A stretch of 64,000 bases of DNA from Valencia hispanica (taxonomy: Eukaryota > Chordata > Actinopteri > Cyprinodontiformes > Valenciidae): the NCBI GenBank assembly GCA_963556495.2, contig OY747713.1, forward strand, positions 3,022,821 to 3,086,820. Reading direction: 5' to 3'. The notes below the pieces were generated by a model. That model searched no databases, had not been told where the DNA came from, and saw nothing but the letters and a program-made list of their open reading frames with translations. The position numbers and the translations under genes are program-made. Shown in pieces: positions 46,420-59,144 of this stretch. How positions within the stretch are numbered: the stretch's first letter is position 1; each line of letters opens with the position of its first letter.

Positions 46420-47200
46420 CCGCCGCCTCATCAGTCAGCTTATTGGGCGTAAACTTTTACTGAAGGGTCCGACGAGCTGGGGTGAATCGGAGCTAACGAC
46501 CGGCGAATCTCCTTGGGTTGCAGCTGGAGCACGTTCCCCTTCCTCTGCGGGCCCGGAAAGCCGAGCGCCGGGGTCGGAGCGGGAACGACAAGGAGGAGGA
46601 GGAGGACGGTTTGGATTTGCCTTCTGCACACGTCAGGCGCAGAGATCCAGAGCGGTGGGGTGGAATAAATTGTGCCTGCGGTGTCGGAACGTCGCATCAG
46701 TTGGAGATGTGCTGATGACACAGTGAGGTGGCGGAGAGAGTGAAAACACACTCATATGCAGCAAAGGCCCTCAACACGAGCAGGACTGCAGAGTCCAGGC
46801 GAGGGAGGAAGGTTTTTTTTATTATTCTGGAGAAATGTGACGCAAGTGGAGCTGCTGCCACTAAATAAATTCAGAAAGCTTTAGAGAGGAAGAGGAGGGA
46901 TGGTGTGCCAACCGGAAACCCTGAAAAGGCTGGCTGTGTGGGGGCGCCTCTGTTTGTGTGTGCAGTAGCTGGCATTGCTTAATGTAGGGGTTGCCAGGGA
47001 AACTGAGCGGGATGAATGTGGGTCTGCAGGTGCCGATGTTGTGTCCGACCGCTGGAACCTCCCACGGACGTGGAGGGAGAGCCGAGAGGGCCGGGAAACG
47101 GGTCGGGATCGCGGGGAAGCATGAAGCGCCAACTCGACGGTTTGTTAGAACGTGTTCAGACACACAGATCGCTTGTCTGATCAGTCCTGCAGCTCCTCAC
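46420..47200. other. Locally GC- and CpG-richer intronic segment
   Basis: This stretch has more CpG than the surrounding intron (for example GAGCGCCGGGGTCGGAGCGG at 46563) and a GAGGAGG run. It may be a regulatory segment or alternative promoter; no site cluster as clear as the one at 28.5 kb is seen. Confidence 0.35.
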
Positions 47201-48235
47201 ATCTCCTAACATTCGCTTTATTTGAACCCCTTAAACACACGAAGGATTCCCCTTTCAATCTTTCAGTTCATGAAATATATTTTTTCTGTGGTTAGAAACA
47301 AACTTGGAGTCTTTTATTCTTCTTCTGTGAAAACTTTTTGTTTGCATCCATCCAGAGTTTAACTTTCACTCTGTAGGTTTTGCTTTATGGAAATGTTGTG
47401 AAAGATGGATCATATCTGGCAGATATCGGGTTCTGAGTCGCTGCAGCTCATTTTGCTCCAGATTTACACCTTGCATGTTTACGGTTCTGCTCCGTGCGAG
47501 CGCCCTGTACTGCCTGGATAGAGGAGCCTGATCGCTGCCATTAATACCTCAGATAGGGGGTTTTTCTTTTTAAATTATATCGTCATAAATATGGAACCTG
47601 TTGTTGCTGGATTCATATCCAGTAAACAAATGGACAAAAGGTTCTGGGGCCTCATGTGTAAAGCTTGCTTACGCACAAAACGAGGTCTCAAAATTGGGCA
47701 TGTCACTTTCTATGCTTTCTATTGCCTTCTATAAATCACTCGTGATTTATATATAATAAAAAAAAACATGATGGATAAATGCAGGTGACTTTAAGCACAC
47801 AAAGGAGCTCACTTATGCCTGTTTTGGACACGAAGGACACTGGCAGCGCTGCTGGTGAAATTGAAAATGAGAATGAAAATACATTGCGGGCAGCATCAGG
47901 ATGGGGGGAGTTTTAAGAGATATCCTGGCCCCATGATGATGACTGACTGATCAGCCGATTTAGACTCCCTAAAGCAGTCCTATTAGATCTATGAGCTGAA
48001 CTGGACCCGGTGTTAGATCTACCGACCCGCTGGTACCGTGCGTCCAGCCCCCCCGTCCCGTCTCCACCTTCTTTTTTCAGTCAGGCTGTGTCACTCGCAG
48101 CTCTTCTGTTTTTATTTGTGATCCCCAAACAATATTTTGTGCAGGTAATCTAAAAGTGTAAAACTAGACTTTAAACACACATTTTCTGTCAGGCTTTAAG
48201 TAGCTAGGAGTGATGAAGCTTATTATGTTCTGTGT

Positions 48236-48612
48236 TAGGGATGTATTGGTAAAAATCTGACGATACGATATGTATCACGATACTATGAATAAGACTATAT
48301 ATTGTGATTTTTAAAACTGAATTTAACTGTGGGAAAACTGTCACAGCTTTCTGAACACTCCAACCTGTTTCATACTTTAACTCATTCAGTTTTCATTACC
48401 AGATCTAGTTGATCCACTGGAACCAAGAAGGTGAAAACAGCCACAAGCTACCAGTCATACTTTTAATTTTACTACAAAAATTACTGTCATCATTAATGGT
48501 TCCATTCAAATCCTTAAAACAGACAACGATATTTCTGTTTTGAATATCGATACAATATCGGGATATAAAATATCGCGATATATCGGTGCATCGATATTTT
48601 CTTACATCCTTA
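48236..48612 (-). mobile_element. 'CGATA' hAT MITE, copy 4 (inverted, nested)
   Basis: TAGGGATG...CATCCTTA encloses the reverse complement of copy 1 (CAGCCACAAGCTACCAGT; CTAGTTGATCCACTGG). Flanking 8-mers TTCTGTGT and CTCTGTTG agree in the middle only. It lies inside the 47647-49189 element, so it inserted later. Confidence 0.82.
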
Positions 48613-48779
48613 CTCTGTTGTAATTTAGTTTTTATTTGTTCTATTTCCTTTTATTCCGATCTTATTGTTGCTACAAGAATTAATCATATAATTGAAGCTT
48701 TATATTTATTATGTTTTATCGTTGCTGCTTTTATTTTTTATTTTTAATCTCTTTGCTCTTGTTGTGTTGTTACACATTT

Positions 48780-48877
48780 TCTTATGACTATATTATTAAC
48801 TATATTTGTTGTCTTTTATTGTGAAAGCGCTTTGATCGAGTAAAGCTCTACATAGATAAACGTTGATTGATTGATTG
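48780..48877 (+). repeat. LINE 3' tail (GAAAGCGCTTTGATCGAGT... TTGATTGATTG)
   Basis: GTGAAAGCGCTTTGATCGAG, 'taaagctctacatagataaa' and then three TTGA units form a typical fish L2-group 3' end. No coding part precedes it. Confidence 0.65.
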
Positions 48878-49189
48878 AATTAAAACAGTTTTCTGTTCCT
48901 CAACCTCCCCCACAAGCACCTCGATTTCAGTCTCTGTGGAATCGTGCTAGCGACGCCTCTTGGTTTGCATTGAATGTTTATGGCAGAAAGCGGGTGTATG
49001 ATCCAAAATAACCTGGGCACATTTCCTGCCAGGGTGTGATTTACTGTATGTGGGGGAAATTGCGTGCAGCTCAAACTTTTATAGGTTGGGAAATTTCTTT
49101 GGGCTGGTAAACTTTTTTTCTTTTCTTTTTTTTGCTGAGTTAAGTGCATTTTTAGTAAGGATTCTACGCGTTTTATAAATGAGGCCCCT

Positions 49190-50190
49190 GGAAATGTAGT
49201 CACTTTATTCACTGCCCAGAACTTTTGTTGATACTTTCCCTAAAATTGTAACCAAATATGTAGCCTTTAGAAACATGGATCAAATCTGGGTTAGTAAGAT
49301 GAACTGCATCTTGAAGGTCAAACTATGAGTTTTTTTATAGATTACATAAAAAATATGGGAATACATTTGGGCTGCACAATATCTCCCAAATGTATTTTTA
49401 CTGTTTATCGCTGTATTTATTAACAATATTGCAAAGAACTGCATTCATTCTTAGCGAACAGTATCGGAACATCCATCCAAAGTTGATGTTTAGTGCAGCA
49501 TAAAATGTTTTAGATGATAAAGTCATAAAGAAACTAAATGTTATTGATGTTTGTGTTGAACCCAAAGTAGGAAGATATTAACAGTGAAGTATGTCATTAT
49601 TTTTACGCGCCATTTCTTTATTCATGCATTCATCCTAGAGTAAAAGGAGCCTTGGTTACAGACTGAAGGTAACGAGGAGCTCAGGAATCTGGTTTTCAGT
49701 TGCTAACTGGTTTACGTGTCGACACGGAGGTGAAACCGACAGAAACGAGAGTGGAGGTTTGGTTGTAAAGTTTCTTCTTTGTGCTGCTGGATGGAGGCAG
49801 ATGGAGGGCAGTGGGGTTGTGGTTTGCTTAAGGTCACGCCGTGGGCTGTATTTATCCATGCTGACGCTATCTGAGTACCGTGGGCCAATCAGAGCACTGC
49901 TGCGTGCCTACTCTGCTCAGGGGTCACATGTCTGAGCCAACCCAACACCACCAGACGCCTTCAAACCCGGTTGTGCTGCATTAAAGACCCTCAGAGGGAA
50001 GACTGGAGCTGCTCTCGGCGGCTTTCTGGGATCACCTGCTGCCTGTTGGGTTAAATGAACCTGCAGAGCCTCAAACACACAGAGCGGCACCGGTTAGCAC
50101 GGCTAACTGGGTCGATGTTTAGAGCCCTGAAATATGAGGTTTGTTATTCAAAACATGACCTTCACTCCATGAACTCGGGGTGTGTGTGTA
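49190..50190. other. Intronic sequence, one MITE-like fragment
   Basis: TTTGGGCTGCACAATATCTC at 49369 resembles the start of a common teleost MITE. The rest is unassigned. Confidence 0.4.
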
Positions 50191-50194
50191 TTTT

Positions 50195-50274
50195 TTTATA
50201 TATATATTTATATATATATATGTATGTATGTATATGTGTGTGTGTATATACATATATATATATTATATATACTG

Positions 50275-50344
<70 letters not shown>

Positions 50345-50350
50345 TTTTTA
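50195..50350. repeat. TA/TATG microsatellite followed by a T-run
   Basis: Mixed ATATAT/TATGTATG/TGTGTA repeats change into about 60 bp of pure TA and then poly-T. Confidence 0.97.
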
Positions 50351-52225
50351 TTTCTAGTTAAACTCTGCAGAAACTTTGGGTCATTTTGAGTCTCTCCGGG
50401 TGGTTTAGTGTAAAAAAAAAAAAGTTAATTTTTTTCTGAAGGGAAGCCACTCAGCCGGACACAAACGCCCTCTGACCCCGGGGGTAAACATCCAGAGGGC
50501 TAATGTGGAAATATCTGCCAGAAGAGGAAGAGGAGGAGGGTGCTGCCTGCTGGCAAAGCTTCCTCCTCCTCTTGCGTAACTCGTAACGTCTTCTTCTTTA
50601 GCCGCTGTTGCCCTGGGTAGGGATTCTGGAGAAGGAGGGGGGGAGATTTCTGAGCACACAGTGCCACTCGGGTGGGAAAATCTCAGAGGAATTCTGCTCT
50701 GGCTGACGTTGCTCCTCGCTTTGCCGTTCTGAGGAGGAGGGAGGCTGATGATTGGTTGTAATGCTGCAGACCTCCCTCCTGTAACTGTATGAGAGGAGCT
50801 GTGAGGCTGCAGGGCGTCAGCGTGTGACTCAGACTGAGCTCCAGGTGTGCATCATAAAATTAATTCCTCGCTGCCGACTCACTGATATACTGTATATATA
50901 TATATGTGTCAGCAGCTGACAGAGCTGCGTCTTCCCCTGCAGGTCTGAAGTGATTAGTTCAAATATCCGCATGTCAAATTAATCTTCAACAATTTCATTG
51001 ACCACATAAAAAGTGAAACGGTTTACACTTCCTCTTCCTCTGTGGAAAAGAAACCTTGGACGAACCCCTTCAAGGAGTTTAAACACAAAAACAAACATTT
51101 CTGACAAACACAGATTCAGTTCCACATCATTTTAAATACTAATAATGCAGATTAGCTGTATGGATGCTTTATTGGTAAATGTGTCTCACCTGGTAACTCC
51201 TCAGGGGGAATTTGACGGCATTCCCAGCCGAAAAGGACCTATAATTCCTCCAGGAATTAATGTGGCCCTGCCTCCAGACATATTTATTTACTTTTTATGG
51301 TATGAATTGTTTTTTTCTTCCATTTATTAATGATTAAATCTGATAAATTTTATTTTTTATGTATTTCAGTTATTTGTTATTTATTTCTGTTATTAAAATA
51401 TTTTGATATATAATTTATTTCTGCCATTTAGTATTAATTTATTTTTATATTTACTTTTTATTTGAAAAGATTTTTTATTTTGAAATTAATTAATTAATTC
51501 ACTTTTTATTCTTTATGGTATTTTTGTTTTTCATTTTAATGTTTTTATAAAATTTTTTTATATGTAATCTAATTAGTTTAATTGTTTTTTATGTTATTTT
51601 ATTTATTTTGTTATTTTGTTCCTTAAAATTAAAATCTATTACTGCTTTAGCACTAATATTTGCTAGGCTGTTCTGCAGATTTCGTGCCGCTCTTTTGGTG
51701 AACCCAATTCAAAGGAAGGAAGTAATTACCTCGGCTGATTGCCACAAAGTTCTGCAGAAGCCCGTTAATAACTCCTGGATGTAAATCAGGAGTGCTGAAG
51801 CTGCGAACTATTTAACGGAGGCAGAGAAGAGCCTAGTGTTGGGAACCAGTGTTCATACAGTGTTTAATTGGGAAAGGATTGCTGGATTTCCTAAATCTTG
51901 TTGGTTTTATAACAAGGGTAGAAAGGTTTAGTTTAAGCTATTTGAAAAATGGTTATTTATAATAATGCATCTCTATGAGCCTGGAAGACGAAACTTAATG
52001 TAAAACAGAAGAGGGCTGAGGATTAATCCCCGAGGAACATCCCAGCCATAGAGATCTAAAGTATTCCTTTAATGCTTCAGTATCCTAATATGCATTAAGA
52101 CACACAGGGGTCTACTGTATATCCTCATGGAAGCAGCTCAGGGGATCCTCTATATTATAATCCTGAAAACCTGACTTAATGTGCTGGATTTAATTCGTCG
52201 TATTCCAGCCTCAGTGACCTGCTGA
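50351..52225. other. Intronic sequence, AT-rich from 51280 to 51650
   Basis: No gene or element recognised. A GAGGAAGAGGAGGAGGG run lies near 50525 and a short TATA-rich tract near 50885. Confidence 0.45.
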
Positions 52226-52229
52226 TGTA

Positions 52230-53742
52230 CAGTGGGGCAAAAAAAGTATTTGGCAGCCACCGATTGTGCAAGTTGTCCCACTTATAAAGATGAGAGGCCT
52301 GTAAGTTTTATCATAGTTACACTTCAACTGTGAGAGACAGAATGTACAAAAAAAAGTATGATTAAAAAAAAAAGAATTTATTTGTATAATGGTGCAGAAA
52401 ATGAGTATTTAGCTCCTACAAACAAGCAATAATTATGTCCTTCAGAGACCTGTTACTTCTTCTTTAAGAAGCTCTTCTATCCTCCACTCGTTACCTGTAT
52501 TAATGGCTCCTGTTTGAACTGGTTATCTGTATAAAAGACACCTGTCCACACCTTCAAACAGTCAGACTCCAACCTCCACCATGACCAAGACCAGAGAGCT
52601 GTCCAAGGACACCAAGACAAGATTGTAGACCTGTACAAGACTGGGATGAGCCGATCTACAATAGGCAAGCAGCTTGGTGAGAAGAGATCAACTGTTGGAG
52701 CAATTATTAGAAAATTGAATAAATACAAGATCACTGACAATCTCCCTCTACCTGGGGCTCCATGGAGGATCTCACCTGGTGGGGAACACATGATCTAGAA
52801 ACATCCCAGAACTACACGGGGGGAACTGGTCAATGACCTGAAGAGAGCTGGGACCACAGTAACAAAGGTTACTATTAGTAACACACTACATCGTCATGGA
52901 TTAAAGTCCTGCTGCGCTCCAAAGGTCCCCCTGCTTAAGCCAGCAGATGTCCAGGCCCGTCTAAAGTTTACCAGAGATCATCTGGATGATCCAGAGGAGG
53001 ATTGGGAGAAAGTCATGTGGTCAGATGAGACCAAAATAAAACTCTTTGGTATAAACGCCACTCGCTGTGTTTGGAGGGGGAAGAATGCTGAGTTACATCC
53101 CAAGAACACCATATTCACTGTGAAGCATGGTGGTGGAAGCATTATGCTGTGGGGCTGCTTTCCTGCAAAGGTGACAGGACGACTGATCCGTATTAAGGAA
53201 ATGATGAATGGGGCCGTGTATGGTGAGATTTTGGACAATAACCTCCGTCCATCAGTGAGAGCATTGAAGATGAAATGTGGCTGGATCTTCCAGGATGACA
53301 ATGATCCCAAACGCGTCGCCTAGGCAACGAAGGAGTGGCTACGTAAAAAGCATTTCAAGGTCCTGGAGCGGCCTAGCCAGTCTCCAGATCTCAATCCTAT
53401 AGAGAATCTGTGGAGGTAGAAGAAAGTCCCAAAACATCCCAGCTCTAGAGAAGATCTGCATGGAGGAATGGGCCAAAATAGCAGCTACAGCGTGTGAGAA
53501 CCTACAGGTGACCTTTGACCTCTGGCATTGCCAACCAAGGTTACTTTACAAAAAAGATTGATGGGAAGTTTTATCGACCAAATGCTTATTTTCTACACCG
53601 TTATACAAATAAAGTCTTTAAAAATCATACAAAGTGATTTCCTGGGTATTGTTTTACATTCCGTCTCTCATAGTTGAAGTTTATCTTCGATGAAAATGAC
53701 AGACGTCTCTCATCTGTTTAACTGGGACGACTTGAACAACCA
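52230..53742 (+). mobile_element. Tc1-like element, right terminus truncated
   Basis: TA at 52228-52229 is followed by CAGTGGGGCAAAAAAAGTAT and TTGTGCAAGTTGTCCCAC, a familiar fish Tc1 terminal repeat. On the right the inverted copy runs from ACATTCCGTCTCTCATAGTT to CTGGGACGACTTGAACAA near 53740 and then stops before the outer end. The transposase lies on the + strand and is broken. Confidence 0.85.
52580..53600 (+). pseudogene. Tc1-like transposase remnant
   Basis: An N-terminal part starting at ATGACCAAGACCAGAGAGCT (52580) has helix-like [20 protein letters not shown]. Block 53015-53323 holds [11 protein letters not shown] (first Asp), [13 protein letters not shown] and [11 protein letters not shown] (second Asp), then a TAG stop. 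[14 protein letters not shown] and a stop follow near 53375-53419. At least one stop and several frame changes make it inactive. Confidence 0.85.
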
Positions 53743-53744
53743 GA

Positions 53745-55599
53745 GTTGTATAAGGAGTTCATTTTTTTGGCTCCAAACCAGGAGATGGAAACAAAGTTTG
53801 CTTCAGATGGAGGAAAGCGTCTGTTTCTGGAGACGCTCCGTGGATCCCCCCCCCCCGGCTCCTCTGGTGACATGTTTATTAAAGTCTGCAGCGGTCGAAT
53901 CGATGCACAGATCAGATTGATGGGTATTTATAGCCTCCGGGATGGATGGATGGGGGCTAATCTCATGTTCAAAGTGTGAGGATTTAAAGAGCTGTGCTGC
54001 TTTTAGAGCTTCATCCTGCTTTGTTTGGCTTTTTATAGCAGGAGAGCGCTCCGCCGCTCGCCTCGGCTTGGCTCGGATCGGGGAAGTCGAGCAGGGAGGG
54101 CTTTCCCTGATTTACAGAAAGGATTAAAGAGACGGAGCAGAGGAGGGAGGAGAGAAGGAAGGCTGCAGCGGTGACGGAGGAGAAAACAGGCAGGAGTGAG
54201 AAGTGAAAGCTCAGAGGGAGGACGGACGGACGCTCGTCTCTCCGAACGTTTTTCTGAGGAAGCTCGGGGAATTTTAAGTGGTCATTATTTGGGAATGTGA
54301 GCGTCTGGGTCAGGAATGTCAGGTGTTTTCCTGTGAGCGAGTCCGAGGCCAGTGGGGAACAGCAGCGTTCCCTGTTCTCCTCTTCATCATATCAGGTACA
54401 GCAGCTCGTCTTTGTGTCCCTGTGGCGGCTTCTTCTTCTTCCTCCTCCTTATAAAGTTTGCTTTTTCCTCTCCGCTTCTCCTCCGGTTGTTTACCATCAG
54501 GTCCATGAGGTGTTGGTCCCGTTTGACACCTGTTGGTCTGATGTTCTCATGTTGACGTTTTTGTTCTGGTTGACTGGAAACGACACAATTTCATAGGAAA
54601 CGGCTCAGATGTTAAAACCTGAACCGAATATCCGAAGATGCTGGTTTGATTTCCAGAAGTCCAGAAAGTGTTTCTCCAAACATGAGAATGTGACGATCCA
54701 TCGGCTTCCTGCAGAACATCCAATCTAACGTAGAGGTTAAGTTTCTCTGGTTTATGCTTTTGTCTATATTTAAAAATGTAATGCATTCAGAGGGATATCA
54801 TTGAGGAAAGAAATGCTAATTTATTTACATTAGTTATTTATTTTGTATAGTATTGTTTTTTTTTATGTAATTCTTATGTAATTTAGTTATTTTCATAGTT
54901 GTTTATGTAATGTATTTAATATTTATTTAATGCAATTTATTTATTTTAAAATATATATTTTTTTAAAATCATTTATTTATTTATTCCAGACCTCCTGACA
55001 GCACTTCAACGTATTCATTTAAATTCTGCGTATTTTGTTGCAGTGGAGGAAATGGAGGAAAAATTCCTTAAAAAATGGCTTTAATGCTCACAAAACGAAG
55101 ATAATTTTCTATGATTTGACCCGTCATCCACACGAAAACGCAGAGTTTCCTGCACCAAAAATGAATGAACTCCGACCAAAGTGAAGATTTGCATTTTCTT
55201 CCGTTTTAAGCGGTTGCTTGTGGACAGAAATAACCTGAGTTTAAGGTTTTGCAACGTCACTTTCCGTGACAAAAATTCTCCAACATCACATGTGCGACCT
55301 GTGTTTACTCTCAGAAACAGCATTTATGCCCTCAGAGATGTCGGCATTATCGAGTTTTTTTTTTTCCAAGTGTTTTTTGGTTAGAAGTTAGAACATAGAA
55401 AGTTAGTCTTAGTGAATAGGACTTGGGGGAACTACTGCCCCCTACAGGTTTAGCATGTCTATGAATGTGGTTTAACAATTCACTTATTTTTTAAACGAGG
55501 TGGTGAGAATATTCGTTTTTTTGTTGTTTTTTTAACCCGGCTTCGTGTGAACAAGGCCTGATAAACGCTACATGTCCTGATAGTTTTTATATTCCTAAC
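53745..55599. other. Intronic sequence, nothing recognised
   Basis: A C9 run lies near 53850, a purine-rich stretch at 54120-54220, and AT-rich sequence at 54790-54990. No domain was seen in the short frames. Confidence 0.45.
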
Positions 55600-55980
55600 T
55601 AGAAATGCACCGATCCATCAGCCAGAGATCGGAACCAGCAGATTCTCCCCTGATCGCCCAATTACTGAATTTTCGGCTCTTTTTTTTATTTATTTATACA
55701 TTAAATGCATCAAACCTCAGAACTCTGATCATCCATATAAACACGACGACCAGCAACAGTTTGTAGATTGATGCAGTTCTTAAGTTGAATAAAAATTGAG
55801 ATGCAGGTGAGGGACCGATGGTCTGATGCATAAGTGACAACCTTTTAATTATGGTTTAATTCAATAATACTACCTGCAGCACATTTTTATCTTGCGTTTC
55901 AGTCCATAGTGGAACAAAAAAACGTTGAATCAGATGTAAAATCGGCATCGGCCGGGAAAAGTCAGATCGGTGCACCTTTA
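55600..55980. mobile_element. hAT-type MITE with TGCACCGATC ends
   Basis: TAGAAATGCACCGATCCATC at the left pairs with AAGTCAGATCGGTGCACCTTTA at the right as an imperfect inverted repeat. Flanking 8-mers (TTCCTAAC, TGTGAGAC) do not match, so the duplication has decayed or the ends are off by a few bases. Confidence 0.65.
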
Positions 55981-58489
55981 TGTGAGACGGTCAGAAGTTC
56001 CAGCTTTTGTTTTCCTGCAGAACTTTGATGATTTAATAACGAGACACGAAACAGACTTTCATTCATATTGGATTAACAGTCAGGAGAGAAAGGATGAAGA
56101 TGGAGAGAAGGTTGAGGAGGAGGATAAAAACACGAGGAAGAGGGGTGGTTATGTAACTTCCTGTCCTGCAGAGCGAGCAGGAGCAGCAGTGAAGGAGGTA
56201 AAGGTGGGCGGCAGCTTCCAAATCCCAAAACAACAAGAAACCTTTCAGCTTAAAATCGCTGAGTTAAATTAATCCTTATGAGTGATAAATAAACTCAGAT
56301 TACAGAACATCACACCGTCTTAAAACAGCTTTCTACCAAAGCGCCGCAGTTTTGATTCTGAGGCTGGCAGACGAAACCCAGACCGCTCTGTTGTGACTCG
56401 TCCGTCTGCGTGCAGCGCGGCTGAGGAACGGCGTGCGTGTGCTGCGAAGGCAGACGGTTGTCCGGTGGCGTCTGCAGAGAGAGAGCGAGCAGCTGCAGGA
56501 AAGCCCCGAGGGAGGCTGCGGGCTGCATCACCGGGCCGGACCCCAAACACAACCATCTGCTGGGAGAAGGTTCTGATCGTTTTGGTCTCGCCACCTCAGG
56601 TTCTACTGATCCGAACCCTGCGACCTTTCATCCACACCTTGACTGAAATAATGATTTAACTATCATCTGCACAGAAACTCCATGGAAACAATAAAAATAT
56701 TGGCCAAAAAAAACCATTGTTTGATCAGAGGTTCTAGTTTAGAGCAGCTATTTGGACCGAACCGCAGTTAAATTAAAGCAACATTGGAAATGGGTCATAT
56801 TATGAAATGTTAAGAAAACATAAATATACTAAAAATAAAGAACACATTTAACTCCAAAATGTATCCCAATAAACACATTCTTGATGCTAAATACATGCAG
56901 ACAGACTGAGGAGGAAACAAAGTCCAAAAGTTACGCAAAGCCACCATCAGGAAGTAACAGATCGCAGCGTCAGCGTGGTGCAACAGCAACGTGTCACAAT
57001 CCACAGCAACCTCTGGAACAGCAACTGTTGCAGCAACCGTAGCAACTTGTAATCCTGTGTGTGGGACCCCAAGATGGGACTAAACTGTAAAAAAACCAAG
57101 GATTTATAGCAGAACAGCAGTTTTTGTTAGTTCAATGTTTTGGAACGAACATTCAGAACATGACGTAACAAACTGAAAATCTGCTGCGATAACGAAGTGT
57201 GTCGCAACTGGTTGAAGGGCCCGAGAAGACCAACAAGAAGGTCTAAAAGCCGACCGTGACGGTAAACCTGCAGCGTTCCTGAGAGTGAAACCAAAGTAGA
57301 ACTGAAAGGGGAAAACTAACGACGCACAGCACAGCAGCCACGTTCTGTAACAAGGTCCAAGAAGAAGAAAAAAACGCCCTGAAACGCAGCAAAGACCGGA
57401 ACAAAAAGGTCTGACGATGATCTGAATCCGTCCGACACACAGTTTTACCGAAAGCTGCAACAAACTAGAACCGAACATGAAAGCATCAGTAAAATCTGAT
57501 GAATCTCCTGAAAACTCAAGGAGACGACGGAACCGAACAAACGGCATCAAGAACCGACACGGTAACAACTAAACGGGAGAACAAGAGTAGAATCCACCAA
57601 ACGTCTACAGCAGGGGTGACTCAAGTGTGGCTCTGGGGCCTTGGGGCTTTGGAGCGCGACAATGTCATGCCAACCATCAGTGCATGCTGGGGGATTTCCT
57701 CCCGCTGAAGCGATAGCTTGCAGGTCAGGAAACGGCTCGTTCAGAGAGTTGTTCCGACTTCTGATCAGTTCATTCGGAGAAATGTTCCCTGATTTCCAAA
57801 CTTTGGCTGAAGTGGAGCTTTAATTCCAGTTTCCAGTGTGGCAGCGGAGCGTCTAGAACAAACATCTATCTCTACATGAGAAGTCGTCTGTTTGAGGCTA
57901 AAATCCAAAACCTAATAGCAAAAAACCTCTGCAGCAATCCCACTATTTCATTACGAACCAGCAGGAGATCACTTCAGTTCCATGTGGAGCAGGAGGAAGA
58001 TATGAGACTGTGTTCAGGCCACAGCAGGTGAACTGTTCATGTTTTAATTACAATCGCTGAATTTAATTGTTTTATTTGTTGTTCTCTGTTCAGCTTGTTT
58101 GGAATGAATATTATTTAAATTAATACAAAATATATACTATTGAATTATTGAGAACCAGAACATCAGTGTAAAATTCTGAACTATCCCTTTAAGGTTTCAA
58201 CTTGGAGTGCATGATTGTCTTTTTTTAATATCATTAATATTGAAATACTGGATCAGATGGATGGATTCAAAATCTTTTTAAAATGGAAAATAAGGGGAAC
58301 AACACAACCTTTTTTTTCTGTACCATGATTTTTTTAATATTTAGCTTTCATTGCAAGTTAATGGAAAGTGGGACCACAAACATTGAGAGAAACTCCTTAA
58401 TTCATTCTAGTTTATGAAAATAGATCAAAATTAAAAATATGGGATCTGCATTATGTTCTTTGAAACCTTCTTATGTTTCAGATCCTAAA
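55981..58489. other. Intronic sequence, minor repeat traces only
   Basis: CAGCAGGGGTGACTCAAGTGT at 57609 resembles a hAT terminus but has no partner. A long minus frame (57104-57568) shows no domain. Acceptor-like TTTTCCTGCAG at 56010-56020 leads to an immediate stop. Confidence 0.45.
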
Positions 58490-59144
58490 GGATTTACAGA
58501 TGGATTTTCTACCAAAATTTTATTCAGTTTATATAGCGCCAAGGCACTTTACAAGAAAAGTCATTTCAATCAATTTAAAGTTTTCTATCTAAGGAATCCC
58601 AGCAGATTGCATCGAGTCGTTGACTTGAGGTTGCGTCCCGTTGATGCAGACTCCAACCTCAGCAATCCCTCATAGTGAGCAAGTATGTAGCGACAGTGGA
58701 GAGGAAAACCTCCCCTTTAACAGGAAGAAACCTCCTACAGAACCAGGCTCAGTAGGAGCGGCCATCTGCCACGACCGTCTGGGGGTTTGAGAAGACAGAG
58801 CAGAAACACAGAAGGAACAGAAGATCTGATATAAGAGAACTTTCTATGTTACAGAAAGTAAAAAGTTGATAACAGGACACAGTGGATGTTCAGTTACTGG
58901 GAGGATCATCCCAGTCGATGCCCCCCGTCCAACAGGGCATTGCAGCCAAGCAGGATACCAGACCAGGTATATCTTCTATGGACAGAAAAACACTGAGAGA
59001 AAACAAAGTTAACAGTCGAAATAGCAGCAAATATAACAACTGGAGAGTAGTAGGAGAGAAAAATAGCAGAGTGAAGAAAAGTGGTAAGTCTGTCCTCCAG
59101 CAGTCTAAATCCTATAGCAGCATAACTACAGAGATAGCTCAGGA

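Larger units (their letters stand above)
47647..49189. mobile_element. MITE-like element with GGGGCCTCAT inverted ends
   Basis: GGGGCCTCATGTGTAAAGC at the left and TTTTATAAATGAGGCCCC at the right form inverted ends. CTGG lies outside both, possibly the target. It encloses a complete CGATA MITE and a LINE tail. No transposase is seen. The 'GGCCTCAT.TATAAA' terminus is frequent in teleost repeats (from memory, Harbinger-like). Confidence 0.55.

Noticed and set aside
50195..50350. TATA-rich tract as a promoter
   Set aside because: It is a TA microsatellite with poly-T, not a positioned TATA box.
57104..57568. 154-codon minus frame with hydrophobic runs
   Set aside because: Composition-driven, no motif, no supporting exon structure.
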